A stretch of DNA of 64,000 nucleotides from JASBTN01 sp965228805. Its GTDB lineage: Bacteria; Pseudomonadota; Alphaproteobacteria; Rhodobacterales; Rhodobacteraceae. How positions within the stretch are numbered: the stretch's first letter is position 1; each line of letters starts with the position of its first letter. The stretch covers positions 558,001-622,000 of the forward strand of contig NZ_CBDDIE010000003.1 of assembly GCF_965228805.1 (NCBI RefSeq), in the 5' to 3' direction. Positions 50,731 through 58,909 of this stretch are shown here, one piece after another. The position numbers were made by a program, and so were the translations under genes. The notes under the pieces were generated by a model. That model had not been told where the DNA came from, ran no database searches, and worked only from the letters and a program-made list of their open reading frames with translations.

Positions 50731-50793
50731 TATCTTGCCAAAAATATCTCGGGGGAATGCCGCGCCGTCAGGCGTGGCAGGGGGCAGAGCCCC
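50731..50793 (-). repeat. Family D composite hairpin element, copy 2 (minus strand)
   Basis: Read on the minus strand: GGGG-CTCTG-CCCC (50793-50781), a second hairpin TGCCACGCC-TGAC-GGCGCGGCA (50779-50758), then CCCCCGAGATATTTTTGGCA and AGATA. Copy 3 at 61493 has the same three parts, with a hairpin of unrelated sequence in the middle. It fills most of the gap between the dihydroorotase-like gene and plsY, and lies antisense to both. Confidence 0.75.
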
Positions 50794-50909
50794 AAACCCC
50801 GAGGCGCAGCCGAGATATCAAGCGTGCCGAAGGCACTCCGCCAGATCACGCCCCTTGACCTGCGCGCCCTTCGGGCCCATTCCTGTCGCCAACCCACAGG
50901 AGCCCGACA

Positions 50910-51515
50910 ATGCCCGAAATCACCTCCGCCCTGCCCCTGCTGGCCGCAATTGCCCTGGTCGGCTATCTGCTGGGCTCGATCCCCTTCGGCATCGTTTGGG
51001 CACGTATCTTCGGGCTTGGCGACCTGCGCCAGATCGGGTCGGGAAATATCGGCGCCACCAATGTGCTGCGCACGGGCAACAAGCTCGCCGCCTTCCTGAC
51101 CTTGGTCTGTGACGCGGGCAAAGGGGGCGCTGCGGTGCTGATCGCCCGCGCCCTGGTGGGAGAGGACGCAGCCCAGATCGCGGGTTTCGCGGCCTTCCTG
51201 GGTCATTGTTTTCCCGTATTTCTTGGTTTCAAGGGCGGCAAGGGCGTGGCGACCTGGCTGGGCACGCTGCTGGCGTTGGCCTGGCCCGTGGGCCTGGCCG
51301 CCTGCGCGACCTGGCTGGCCACCGCAGCCCTGTTCCGCATTTCCTCGCTGGCCGCCCTGACCGCCGCAGTTCTGACCCCGCTCTGGGCCGTGGTTCTGGG
51401 CGCAGAGCGGGCCGCCCTGCTCTGCATCGCCCTCGCCGCGCTGATCCTCATTCGCCATAAAGCCAACATCATCCGCATCCTGGCCGGAGAAGAGCCGCGC
51501 ATCGGCCGCAAGTAG
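50910..51515 (+). CDS. plsY: Acyl-phosphate glycerol-3-phosphate acyltransferase
   Basis: A 201-residue inner-membrane enzyme that starts phospholipid synthesis by acylating glycerol-3-phosphate with acyl-phosphate. Its three motifs are clear: GYLLGSIPFGIVWAR (near residue 14), GSGNIGATNVLRTGN (near 41) and GHCFPVFLGFKGGKGVAT (near 92). CAGGAG lies 8 bases before ATG 50910. In related genomes plsY commonly follows pyrC; the same order holds here. Confidence 0.95.
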   Translation: MPEITSALPLLAAIALVGYLLGSIPFGIVWARIFGLGDLRQIGSGNIGATNVLRTGNKLAAFLTLVCDAGKGGAAVLIARALVGEDAAQIAGFAAFLGHCFPVFLGFKGGKGVATWLGTLLALAWPVGLAACATWLATAALFRISSLAALTAAVLTPLWAVVLGAERAALLCIALAALILIRHKANIIRILAGEEPRIGRK

Positions 51516-51646
51516 CCCCACATCCCAGGACGTCACCGGTCCGGAAACCCGGAGTTGATTTCCGCCGTTCTTAACGTCACCCTGCCCCCAGCCGCCCCAC
51601 CGAAACGAGGGCAGCCAAGAACCTGTTTCAAAAAGGGGAGTGACCC

Positions 51647-52120
51647 ATGGACTTCATGACAGCCGTCAAGACCTGTTTCTCGAAATACGTTACCTTCTCT
51701 GGCCGCGCCCAGCGTTCGGAGTTCTGGTGGTTTGCACTGTTTACGACCGTTTGCAGCATCATCCTGACCATCGTCGATTCCGTGCTGTTCGGCACGGTGA
51801 CAACCGGGCCCGGCAGCTTCGAGGCTCAATCGGACGTGGCGATCCTGTCCAGCCTGTTCAGCCTGGCTGTCTTCCTGCCGTCGATCTCGGTGGCGGTACG
51901 CCGGTTGCATGACACCGACCGCTCCGGCTGGTGGTGGTGGCTGATCCTGGTGCCGATCATTGGCATTATCGTTCTGATCGTCTGGTATGCGACACGGGGC
52001 ACGAGCGGTTCGAACCGGTTCGGGGAAGACCCGCTGGGGGGCGCAGGCCACGGTGGAGGCGGCGCGAATTTCGACGAGGCTTACACGCCGTCATCAATCC
52101 CGAACGTGTCAAACGATTGA
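51647..52120 (+). CDS. DUF805 membrane protein
   Basis: A 157-residue protein of the DUF805 family. The N-terminal FSKYVTFSGRAQRSEFWWFALF segment and the central ISVAVRRLHDTDRSGWWWWLILVP are the family hallmarks. Four membrane helices are expected, then a Gly-rich acidic tail (GGAGHGGGGANFDEAY). AAGGGGAG lies 6 bases before the start. Function is unknown. It ends at a strong terminator shared with gshA. Confidence 0.92.
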   Translation: MDFMTAVKTCFSKYVTFSGRAQRSEFWWFALFTTVCSIILTIVDSVLFGTVTTGPGSFEAQSDVAILSSLFSLAVFLPSISVAVRRLHDTDRSGWWWWLILVPIIGIIVLIVWYATRGTSGSNRFGEDPLGGAGHGGGGANFDEAYTPSSIPNVSND

Positions 52121-52131
52121 CCTGAAAGCAG

Positions 52132-52162
52132 AAAGGCCCGGGCAATACGCACCGGGCCTTTT
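52132..52162. terminator. Terminator between DUF805 gene and gshA
   Basis: AAAGGCCCGG (52132-52141) pairs with CCGGGCCTTT (52152-52161) around a ten-base loop whose ends can also pair, followed by a short T run. The A run on the opposite side and the convergent arrangement suggest it works for both genes. Confidence 0.85.
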
Positions 52163-52180
52163 CGGTGAAGATTCTGACCG

Positions 52181-53551
52181 TCAGTAGCTGAAATCGGCGT
52201 AGATGCGGCTCAGATCGCCATTCCAGTCGCCGTGATAATGTTCCAGCAACTCGTCGGCAGGTACCTTGCCTGCTTCGATACTGTCCTCCAGCGCGTTGAG
52301 GAAATGGCGCTCGTCCGGAACCATGCCGCCGATACCCGGGCGGGCGCGGGCCTTCAGGCCGGCCTGCGAGATTTCCAGCGCGCCCTTGGCCAGGTCCTGC
52401 AGCCTGACGCCATTCGCCTCGCCCTGCAGACCGTCGACTGAGGCCGCCACGCGCAGCTCTTCACGAGTCTCGGCATCCAGCCCCTTGACCAGTTCCCAGG
52501 CCGCATCCAATGCGCCTTGATCATACATCAGCCCGACCCAGAAGGCCGGCAGCGCGCAGAGCCTGCGCCAGGGGCCGCCATCGGCGCCGCGCATTTCCAT
52601 ATACTGTTTGATGCGGGCTTCGGGGAAAGCGGTGGTCAGGTGATCGGCCCAATCGCTCAGCGTCGGAGTCTCGCCGGGCAGCGCGGGCAGCTTGCCGTCC
52701 ATGAAGTCGCGGAAGGACATGCCCAGCGCGTTGATATACTTGCCGTCGCGGTAGACGAAATACATCGGCACATCGAGCGCATATTGCACATAGCGTTCAA
52801 ACCCCATGCCGTCTTCGAAGACGAAGGGCAGCATGCCGGTCCGCGCGCCGTCCAGGTCGCGCCAGATGCGCGAGCGCCAGGACTTGTGGCCATTGGGCTT
52901 GCCCTCGAAGAAGGGCGAGTTCGCAAACAGCGCCGTTGCAACCGGCTGAAGCGCCAAGCCGACCCGGAACTTCTGCACCATGTCCGCCTCTGAGGCGAAG
53001 TCCAGGTTCACCTGCACGGTGCAGGTGCGATACATCATCTGTTTGCCATGGGTGCCGACGCGATCCATGTAATCGGTCATCAGCGCATAACGCCCCTTGG
53101 GCATGACCGGCATCTGTTCATGGGTCCATTCCGGCGCCGCGCCAAGGCCGATGAACCGCGCGCCGATCTCATCCGCGATCTCATGCACCTCGCGCAGATG
53201 CTCGTTCACCTCGTCGCAGGTCTGGTGGATGTTGTCCAAAGGCGCGCCCGACAGCTCGAACTGCCCGCCAGGTTCCAGGCTGATATTTGCCCCGTCACGT
53301 TTGAGGCCAATGAGCTTGCCGCCCTCTTCCAGCGGCTCCCAGTTATACCGGTCGCGCAGCCCTTCCAGCATTTTCAGGATCGAGCGTGGCCCGTCATAGG
53401 GCAGAGGTTTCAGCGTATCCTTGCAATAGCCGAACTTCTCATGCTCGGTGCCGATCTTCCATGCTTCACGCGGCTTGCAGCCATCGGCCAGGAACTGGGC
53501 CAGCTGGTCGTGATGGGTGATCGGCCCGCCGCCGCTCTGGGGGATGGACAT
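52181..53551 (-). CDS. gshA: Glutamate-cysteine ligase (alphaproteobacterial type)
   Basis: A 456-residue enzyme for the first step of glutathione synthesis. It belongs to the plant/alphaproteobacterial GCS2-type group: WKIGTEHEKFGY near residue 30, SLEPGGQFELSGAPL near 91, and the long RYALMTDYMDRVGTHGKQMMYRTCTVQVNLD region from 153. It stands alone and converges with the DUF805 gene. The 298-base region upstream holds its promoter and repeats. Confidence 0.95.
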   Translation of the reverse strand: MSIPQSGGGPITHHDQLAQFLADGCKPREAWKIGTEHEKFGYCKDTLKPLPYDGPRSILKMLEGLRDRYNWEPLEEGGKLIGLKRDGANISLEPGGQFELSGAPLDNIHQTCDEVNEHLREVHEIADEIGARFIGLGAAPEWTHEQMPVMPKGRYALMTDYMDRVGTHGKQMMYRTCTVQVNLDFASEADMVQKFRVGLALQPVATALFANSPFFEGKPNGHKSWRSRIWRDLDGARTGMLPFVFEDGMGFERYVQYALDVPMYFVYRDGKYINALGMSFRDFMDGKLPALPGETPTLSDWADHLTTAFPEARIKQYMEMRGADGGPWRRLCALPAFWVGLMYDQGALDAAWELVKGLDAETREELRVAASVDGLQGEANGVRLQDLAKGALEISQAGLKARARPGIGGMVPDERHFLNALEDSIEAGKVPADELLEHYHGDWNGDLSRIYADFSY

Positions 53552-53849
53552 GGTGGCCTCCGCTGCTGTCCCTCAATTCAGCCCACAGTCGTGGGGCAAG
53601 TGCGGAGCAGTGTCAATGCGACTTGCACCACGGGTCTTGTCCGTTCACGACAGGTTTATCCGGAAAGCCGCCTGATCCGGCAGAGCGCGCCGGGGCGCAG
53701 CCGCGGCCATCCGGCAACCGACAGCGGGCTCTGCCTGCGAGAGGTGCCGCGCCACCGAAAATTATTTGAATAATTTTGCTGGAGGGGGGCCTCGCTTCGC
53801 TCGGTTTTCGGATTTGCAGCGCGCAAATCCGGGCGCGCGCCGCTACGTC
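53552..53849. other. 298-base gap with repeats, no gene seen
   Basis: Besides the presumed gshA promoter, three repeat parts are visible. CAGCGGGCTCTGCCTGCGAG (53722-53741) is close to 61414-61433. The AT palindrome AAAATTATT-TG-AATAATTTT spans 53758-53777 and is followed by GCTGGAGGGGGG. A hairpin GGATTTGC-AGCGC-GCAAATCC lies at about 53809-53829. No reading frame of convincing composition was found. Confidence 0.6.
53758..53777. repeat. Family E AT palindrome, copy 2
   Basis: AAAATTATT and its reverse complement are separated by TG, giving a 20-base perfect inverted repeat in otherwise GC-rich DNA. It is followed by GCTGGA and a G run, the same order as at 46111-46161. It lies about 80 bases beyond the end of the small membrane-protein gene at 53850. 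Confidence 0.7.
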
Positions 53850-54362
53850 TTACTGCAGCTTGACCCGTGGCGCCTGCCAGATCACCACCGGCGCATCCGG
53901 CCGACCGGAGGTGGCGCGGATCGCCGCCTGCATGTCGACACCCGGCAGGGCGGCGAGCGCTTCGAACAGCGCGTCGGTGCCCTCGGCGTTCAGCGGGATC
54001 GTCAGCACCTCTCCCGGCGACGTAAACCGCCAGACCGGCAACCCGGCGAGGTCCGGGGCGACCTCAACCTGCACAATGGCATCAAGCGAAGCAAAGCCGC
54101 CGCCCACCGGCGCAAGGTATGTTACCTGGCGTTCATCCACATGCACCACGCCCAAGCCACCATGCCCACCGCGAAACCGCGCCCGTTGCGCGCCTGCCCA
54201 GGCCAGAGCGGCACCGACCAGCACCAGCGCCACACCGGCCCAGCGGATCAACCCCAATGAGGTCAGCGCCCACCACAGGCCCAACGCCAGCACCGCACCG
54301 CCCGCGATGGCCTCGCGCCAACGGGTCACGGCCGCACGGGCCTCAGGTCGGACAAAGCTCAT
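53850..54362 (-). CDS. Unknown two-helix membrane protein
   Basis: A 170-residue protein. Two helices (about 20-36 and 40-58, LWWALTSLGLIRWAGVALVL) precede a soluble beta-rich domain (RQVTYLAPVGGGFASLDAIVQVEVAPDL...) that ends VVIWQAPRVKLQ. The plan, two helices then a beta domain, recalls the array at 46-49 kb, but the LLW motif is absent. It is the last of five overlapping genes, its ATG overlapping the kinase-like stop, and AGGAGGGG lies just upstream. Function is unknown. Confidence 0.75.
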   Translation of the reverse strand: MSFVRPEARAAVTRWREAIAGGAVLALGLWWALTSLGLIRWAGVALVLVGAALAWAGAQRARFRGGHGGLGVVHVDERQVTYLAPVGGGFASLDAIVQVEVAPDLAGLPVWRFTSPGEVLTIPLNAEGTDALFEALAALPGVDMQAAIRATSGRPDAPVVIWQAPRVKLQ

Positions 54363-55321
54363 ATCCCCTCCTTGCGGGTCAACCCCGACAACATCGCTTC
54401 CAGACACGCCTGCCGGTTCGTCGGGCTCCATTTTCGGCGGGCGTTGCGGACAAAACCGTTCAAGATTTCATACCCCAGAAAGAACCTGAGCGGCCCCTCA
54501 CCCTCACCCGACGCCAGGGGCAGGTGCTCGCGCAGGATCTGCATGTCAGAGGCCAGCGCCCCCCCGTCATATGGCCCTTCGGAGTCCAGTTTCCACAGTT
54601 TCAGACCAATGAACTTGGCGGCCATGCGGGCAAGGGGCATCCGCGCGGTATCCTGCAGATCGAACGCCCAGAGCGCGCCTTCATCGGTCAGGTGGAAATT
54701 GCCCGAATGGCAATCGGAATGTCCGACCGACCGGCGCATGGGCTGCCCCTGGATGGCGCGTCCGTAACCCTCTAGAGCAGCCAGGTTGGCGCGCAGGAGG
54801 CGGGCATCAGCCTCGGGCAGCGGGTCCAGATCGAACCGCGCGGCCTCGCCCAGCAGGAACCCCGGGTTGAACTCGACAACCTCATCACCCAGCACGCGGG
54901 CGGCGTCCAGCCAGCCGCAAAGCGCTCGGGTCGCCTGCCTCCCACGCTCTGCATCGCCCTCCTCGAAAATTTCGGCCACCGCGTGCCCCGGTACCCGCCC
55001 CAGGATGATCAGCCCCTTCCAAGGCACCGCACCCAGGAAAGGGTTCACATGAAAGGGCAGCCCCGCGAAGGCGGCCTCATATCGCTCCAGGATCTCGCGC
55101 ACCCCGTGCAACGGCGCGACACTTTCGGCGGTCGGATCACGCATCAGCTTGAACACCGCCTCCTGTCCACGAAACCGGCCATAGAAGACGATGCCACGCG
55201 CATTCGAACGCACCAGCTCGTCAAGCTCCGCGCGCCCTTTGCCGAAGCGCTTGTCACAGATGCGGCGGATCTCGCGGGCCTCGTCAAGGGCGTCGGCCAG
55301 GTTCTTGCCGTATTGGCTCAT
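54359..55321 (-). CDS. APH-like (aminoglycoside phosphotransferase fold) kinase
   Basis: A 320-residue protein with a kinase-like fold. The catalytic loop GHSDCHSGNFHL (about residue 198) matches the HGDxHxGN motif, and WAFDLQDTARMPL supplies the metal-binding Asp near 216. The N-lobe has GIVFYGRFRGQEAVFKLM with the expected Lys. The substrate is unknown; antibiotic resistance need not be involved. It overlaps the genes on both sides by 4 bases each. Confidence 0.72.
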   Translation of the reverse strand: MSQYGKNLADALDEAREIRRICDKRFGKGRAELDELVRSNARGIVFYGRFRGQEAVFKLMRDPTAESVAPLHGVREILERYEAAFAGLPFHVNPFLGAVPWKGLIILGRVPGHAVAEIFEEGDAERGRQATRALCGWLDAARVLGDEVVEFNPGFLLGEAARFDLDPLPEADARLLRANLAALEGYGRAIQGQPMRRSVGHSDCHSGNFHLTDEGALWAFDLQDTARMPLARMAAKFIGLKLWKLDSEGPYDGGALASDMQILREHLPLASGEGEGPLRFFLGYEILNGFVRNARRKWSPTNRQACLEAMLSGLTRKEGI

Positions 55322-56172
55322 TCGTCCCCCATCACAACCGGTTCCTTGAGGAGCGACAGCGCATAGGTGCCGATGCGCCGAAACCCGATCGCCTCATAGG
55401 CGCGGCAGGCGGCAGGGCCGCTGGCGAACAGGATCGCCATGGCCACACCGCGCGCATGTTCCTCGGCCATGTGTCGCGCCACCACCGCGCGCGCAAGCCC
55501 CCGCCCACGCAGCTCGGGCGGCGTGTAGACGCCGCCGATCTGCACCATGTCCGGCAGCCGCGCGTTGATGGCAGTCATGGCGACGGGGGCACCATCCAGG
55601 TCCAGCAGGCGCACATCGCCGCCAGCAAGCGCGCGATCCGTTCGCTCCTGCGCTTCGAGATCCAGCCGTGCGGGCGAGGTCATGTGAAGTTCCGCCGCAT
55701 AGCCCCGCATCCAACGCATAAGCAGGTCGCGGTCCGCCTCGACCGGAGCGCGGATCACGCCGGGGCCATTCCGCGGCGGCAAGTCCTCCAATGCGAGGCG
55801 GTAGAGCGGCTGCGGTTCGTCCATGCCATAGGCCGCATCCATCACCCCCAGCGCGCGTTTTGCGGCGGCGACCTGAGCGGTCTCACCTGTGATCCCGGCC
55901 AGCGTTCGGCCGGTGACCTGATCTGCGAAGGCCTGCCACAACGCGGCGGAGGCCTGTGGCGCCTGGGTCATCACGAAACCCGCATTCGACAGGCCGAAGA
56001 CGGCCTCGATCTGCCCATCACCCGCCAGCCAGAAGCGGGTCGCATTGGAGGCGTCCTCATCGAACAGGCCAAACTGCGCGAGGTTTGAACGCAGGAACAT
56101 GCTGGTTTCGGCATGGCGGGCCAGGAAGGCCTCGATGGCAGGCTCATCGCCTGCGCGGGCGGGACGGATCAT
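55318..56172 (-). CDS. GNAT-family N-acetyltransferase
   Basis: A 284-residue protein. The C-terminal half has a GNAT fold with the acetyl-CoA loop VYTPPELRGRGLARAVVARHM (about residue 214-234) and ACRAYEAIGFRRIGTYAL. The N-terminal half (residues 1-120) looks like a degenerate GNAT domain with no loop motif, so it is a tandem-type protein. Substrate unknown. ATG 56172 overlaps the stop of the gene before it. Confidence 0.82.
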   Translation of the reverse strand: MIRPARAGDEPAIEAFLARHAETSMFLRSNLAQFGLFDEDASNATRFWLAGDGQIEAVFGLSNAGFVMTQAPQASAALWQAFADQVTGRTLAGITGETAQVAAAKRALGVMDAAYGMDEPQPLYRLALEDLPPRNGPGVIRAPVEADRDLLMRWMRGYAAELHMTSPARLDLEAQERTDRALAGGDVRLLDLDGAPVAMTAINARLPDMVQIGGVYTPPELRGRGLARAVVARHMAEEHARGVAMAILFASGPAACRAYEAIGFRRIGTYALSLLKEPVVMGDE

Positions 56173-57062
56173 CGGGTGACCTCCAGCGGATGCCAGCGTT
56201 TGCGGGAGGGGCGCGGCAGGGACACACCCTCGTAGGGTGCACGGATCGGACGGAAGGTATTGGGGGTGAGGTCGGCGACCAGGTGCGGCGCATCTCCGGG
56301 TGTCATGCGGTAGAGGCAACCGTCGCGGGCAAAGAGCACCTCACCCTGCCAGGTATCGGCCCATTCCGTGTTTAGGTCCGTGCTTCCGTCCGGCCCATAC
56401 AATTCATGCGCCTGCCAGTGCCAATTGCCGTTCAGCCCCGCTCGGCGTTCGCAAAATGCGTGGGTGATCGTGCGGCGCAGAGCCCATCCCCGAGCGACCG
56501 GCCTTTCCCAGGTCCAGACGCGCGCAGCCAGCGGGCCATACTGCCGGTCATTAAGAAAGTCGGCCAAGTCCCAACCATCACGGCGCAGGCCAGGCATGTC
56601 ATGACCACCGTTAGGCGCAAGCGCGCCTGAGAGCCGCGAGACACGATCCAACCCATTGGACCGCAACAAACCCTCCCCTCCACGCGCCTTGCGTGACGCT
56701 GCAATCCAGACGCGACGATTGTCCAGGAACACACCGCCTTCGCCATCCAGCCAAGTCAGCGGATAGAGCGCAAGAGCGGTAAAGAACGGTGGCTTGGAGA
56801 TCGCGACATAGCCATTTCCGACACCATGGCGCGGGTTGTGGCTGGCCGCTGTATAGACCAGGTGCCGCCCATCCGGGGACAGGTCGGCACCCTCGGCATA
56901 GACGCGGTGTTTGAGCCATTGGCCCGGCGTGATCTTGTCGGTTGTCAGGTCCCAAGTCAGCATCTGCACCTGCTTCGACGGCCCCCGGCGAAACACCACG
57001 GCGACGGGCGCCTCACGGGCCAGGATCGCGTGAATACGCGCCGGAGGGGGGGATGCCGTCAC
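56169..57062 (-). CDS. Unknown protein with beta-propeller-like pattern
   Basis: A 297-residue protein from GTG 57062, which overlaps the rsmE stop (GTGA). It has Tyr/Asp-rich repeats that recall TolB-like propellers: MLTWDLTTDKITPGQWL, GADLSPDGRHLVYTAA, WIAASRKARGGEG, LNTEWADTWQGEVLFARDGCLYRM. No signal peptide or enzyme motif is seen. Only position ties it to the rest of the coupled set. Confidence 0.7.
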   Translation of the reverse strand: MTASPPPARIHAILAREAPVAVVFRRGPSKQVQMLTWDLTTDKITPGQWLKHRVYAEGADLSPDGRHLVYTAASHNPRHGVGNGYVAISKPPFFTALALYPLTWLDGEGGVFLDNRRVWIAASRKARGGEGLLRSNGLDRVSRLSGALAPNGGHDMPGLRRDGWDLADFLNDRQYGPLAARVWTWERPVARGWALRRTITHAFCERRAGLNGNWHWQAHELYGPDGSTDLNTEWADTWQGEVLFARDGCLYRMTPGDAPHLVADLTPNTFRPIRAPYEGVSLPRPSRKRWHPLEVTR

Positions 57063-57784
57063 CCCCAATCCCCCAGGTGCTGCTGCCAGACGGTCATCGC
57101 GGCCACGGCAGCGGTATCGGCGCGCAGGATGCGCGGACCGAGGCTGACTGCGTGGGCATTCTCCATGGCATGCAGACGTTCCCGCTCGCGTGGGGAAAAC
57201 CCGCCTTCGGGCCCGATCAGGATGGCCCATTTGTCGCCCTCCACGGCGCCCAGGGCTTCGGCGGCACCGACCAGGGCCTCGTCACAGAACATGATCTGGC
57301 GATCCTCGGGCCAGTCGGCCAGCAGACGGTCCAGGCGGGTGAGGTCAGCCACCTCAGGCACAAAGGTGCCGCCACATTGCTCGGCGGCCTCCACCGCATG
57401 GGCCTGCAGGCGATCGCGACGGATACGCTCGGAGTTGGTGAACTCTGTCTGCATGGGTTGAATGCGCGCGGCCCCCATCTCAGCCGCCTTTTCGACGATG
57501 AAATCGGTGCGCGCCTTCTTGATCGGCGCAAAGCAGAGCCAGAGGTCCGGGGGCATCTGCAGGGGCTTCGTTTGCGCGACACAGAGCAGTGTGCCCCTGC
57601 GCTTGCCCGCCTCCGCCACCTCGGCCACGAATTCGCCATCGCGCCCGTTGAACAGCGCCACCGCGTCCCCCACCGTCAGCCGCATCACGCCGAACAGGTA
57701 ATGCGCCTGATCCTTGTTCAGAGGAACCGATTGCCCCGGACCCAAGGGGTGCTCTACATAGAGCCTGATCTTTGCCTGTTTCAT
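57059..57784 (-). CDS. rsmE: 16S rRNA (uracil-1498-N3)-methyltransferase
   Basis: A 241-residue SPOUT methyltransferase that modifies U1498 of 16S rRNA. An N-terminal PUA-like domain (RLYVEHPLGPGQSVPL) precedes the trefoil-knot domain with WAILIGPEGGFSPRERERL (about residue 183) and VSLGPRILRADTAAVAAM. It heads a five-gene chain of 4-base overlaps (rsmE, propeller-like, GNAT, APH-like, two-helix protein). Its start is 11 bases from ubiA on the other strand. Confidence 0.93.
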   Translation of the reverse strand: MKQAKIRLYVEHPLGPGQSVPLNKDQAHYLFGVMRLTVGDAVALFNGRDGEFVAEVAEAGKRRGTLLCVAQTKPLQMPPDLWLCFAPIKKARTDFIVEKAAEMGAARIQPMQTEFTNSERIRRDRLQAHAVEAAEQCGGTFVPEVADLTRLDRLLADWPEDRQIMFCDEALVGAAEALGAVEGDKWAILIGPEGGFSPRERERLHAMENAHAVSLGPRILRADTAAVAAMTVWQQHLGDWG

Positions 57785-57795
57785 GAGGGAAACCT

Positions 57796-58764
57796 ATGAC
57801 CCAATCGCCGCAGACACCAGAGCCAAAGGGCCAGGTTTCCGATGCCGTGACGGGCAATTGGGTGGACCACCTGGCGCCCGAATGGTCGCGCCCCTATCTG
57901 CGCCTTTCGCGCGCGGACCGGCCAATCGGCACCTGGCTTCTGCTGCTGCCCTGCTGGTGGGGGCTGCTGCTGGCCTCGGCCTCGACCGGGCGGTTTGGTT
58001 GGTTTGACGCCTGGATCATGCTGGGCTGCGCCATGGGCGCCTGGCTGATGCGCGGCGCGGGCTGTACCTGGAACGACATTACCGACCGGGACTTTGACGC
58101 GGCGGTCGAACGCACGCGGTCGCGCCCGATCCCGTCGGGGCAGGTCACGGTGCGCGGTGCGATGGTCTGGATGGGGCTTCAGGCGCTGATTTCACTGGGC
58201 ATCCTCATGACCTTCAACGCGGCCGCCATCCTGTTGGGCTTTGCCTCGGCGATCCCCGTTCTGATCTACCCCTTCGCCAAGCGCTTTACCTGGTGGCCAC
58301 AGGTGTTCCTGGGCATCGCCTTCAACTGGGGCGCGCTACTGGCCTGGACCGCGCATACCGGAAGCCTTGGCGCCCCTGCCGTGGCGCTGTACCTGGCGGG
58401 CATGGCCTGGACGCTGTTCTACGACACGATCTACGCCTATCAGGACACCGAGGATGACGCGTTGATCGGGGTGAAATCCACGGCACGCCTGTTTGGCGAC
58501 CGGCCCCTGCCTTGGCTGCGCGCCTTTCTGATCCTGACCGTGGTGCTGATGGCGCTGGCCTTCATCCTCGCCCTGCTGCCGCTGAACGACATGCTGATCC
58601 TGGTGCTGGCCCTGGGTGGCGCCTGGTTCATCGGCTGGCACCTAGCCTGGCAGATGCGCATGCTGGACATCGACGACTGGAAGGTTTGCATGCACCTGTT
58701 CCGCTCGAACCGCAACGCGGGCCTGATTCCAGTGATTGCCCTGGCCGCCGCGGTGCTGGCCTGA
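57796..58764 (+). CDS. ubiA: 4-hydroxybenzoate polyprenyltransferase
   Basis: A 322-residue inner-membrane enzyme that attaches the polyprenyl chain to 4-hydroxybenzoate in ubiquinone synthesis. Both aspartate-rich motifs are intact: NDITDRDFDAAVERTRSRP near residue 95 and DTEDDALIGVKSTA near 216. Eight or nine helices are expected. Its substrate is made by the synthase at 3740. TGAGGG lies 6 bases before the start. Confidence 0.95.
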   Translation: MTQSPQTPEPKGQVSDAVTGNWVDHLAPEWSRPYLRLSRADRPIGTWLLLLPCWWGLLLASASTGRFGWFDAWIMLGCAMGAWLMRGAGCTWNDITDRDFDAAVERTRSRPIPSGQVTVRGAMVWMGLQALISLGILMTFNAAAILLGFASAIPVLIYPFAKRFTWWPQVFLGIAFNWGALLAWTAHTGSLGAPAVALYLAGMAWTLFYDTIYAYQDTEDDALIGVKSTARLFGDRPLPWLRAFLILTVVLMALAFILALLPLNDMLILVLALGGAWFIGWHLAWQMRMLDIDDWKVCMHLFRSNRNAGLIPVIALAAAVLA

Positions 58765-58909
58765 GCCTTCGACAGGGCATATTCCGCCGAAATCGCCCCT
58801 GCGACATGTGAACAGGTGACAAGTTTCCGCCCATTGGGGCAATTAGCGATTCAGTCCAGCGCAGAAACGCTCTAGAACCGGGTCAACGACAGGAAGAAAC
58901 TCGACACCC

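Noticed and set aside
51516..51646. Structured RNA upstream of the DUF805 gene
   Set aside because: RNA motifs are reported near some DUF805 genes, but I could not identify a convincing conserved fold here; an Rfam search would decide.
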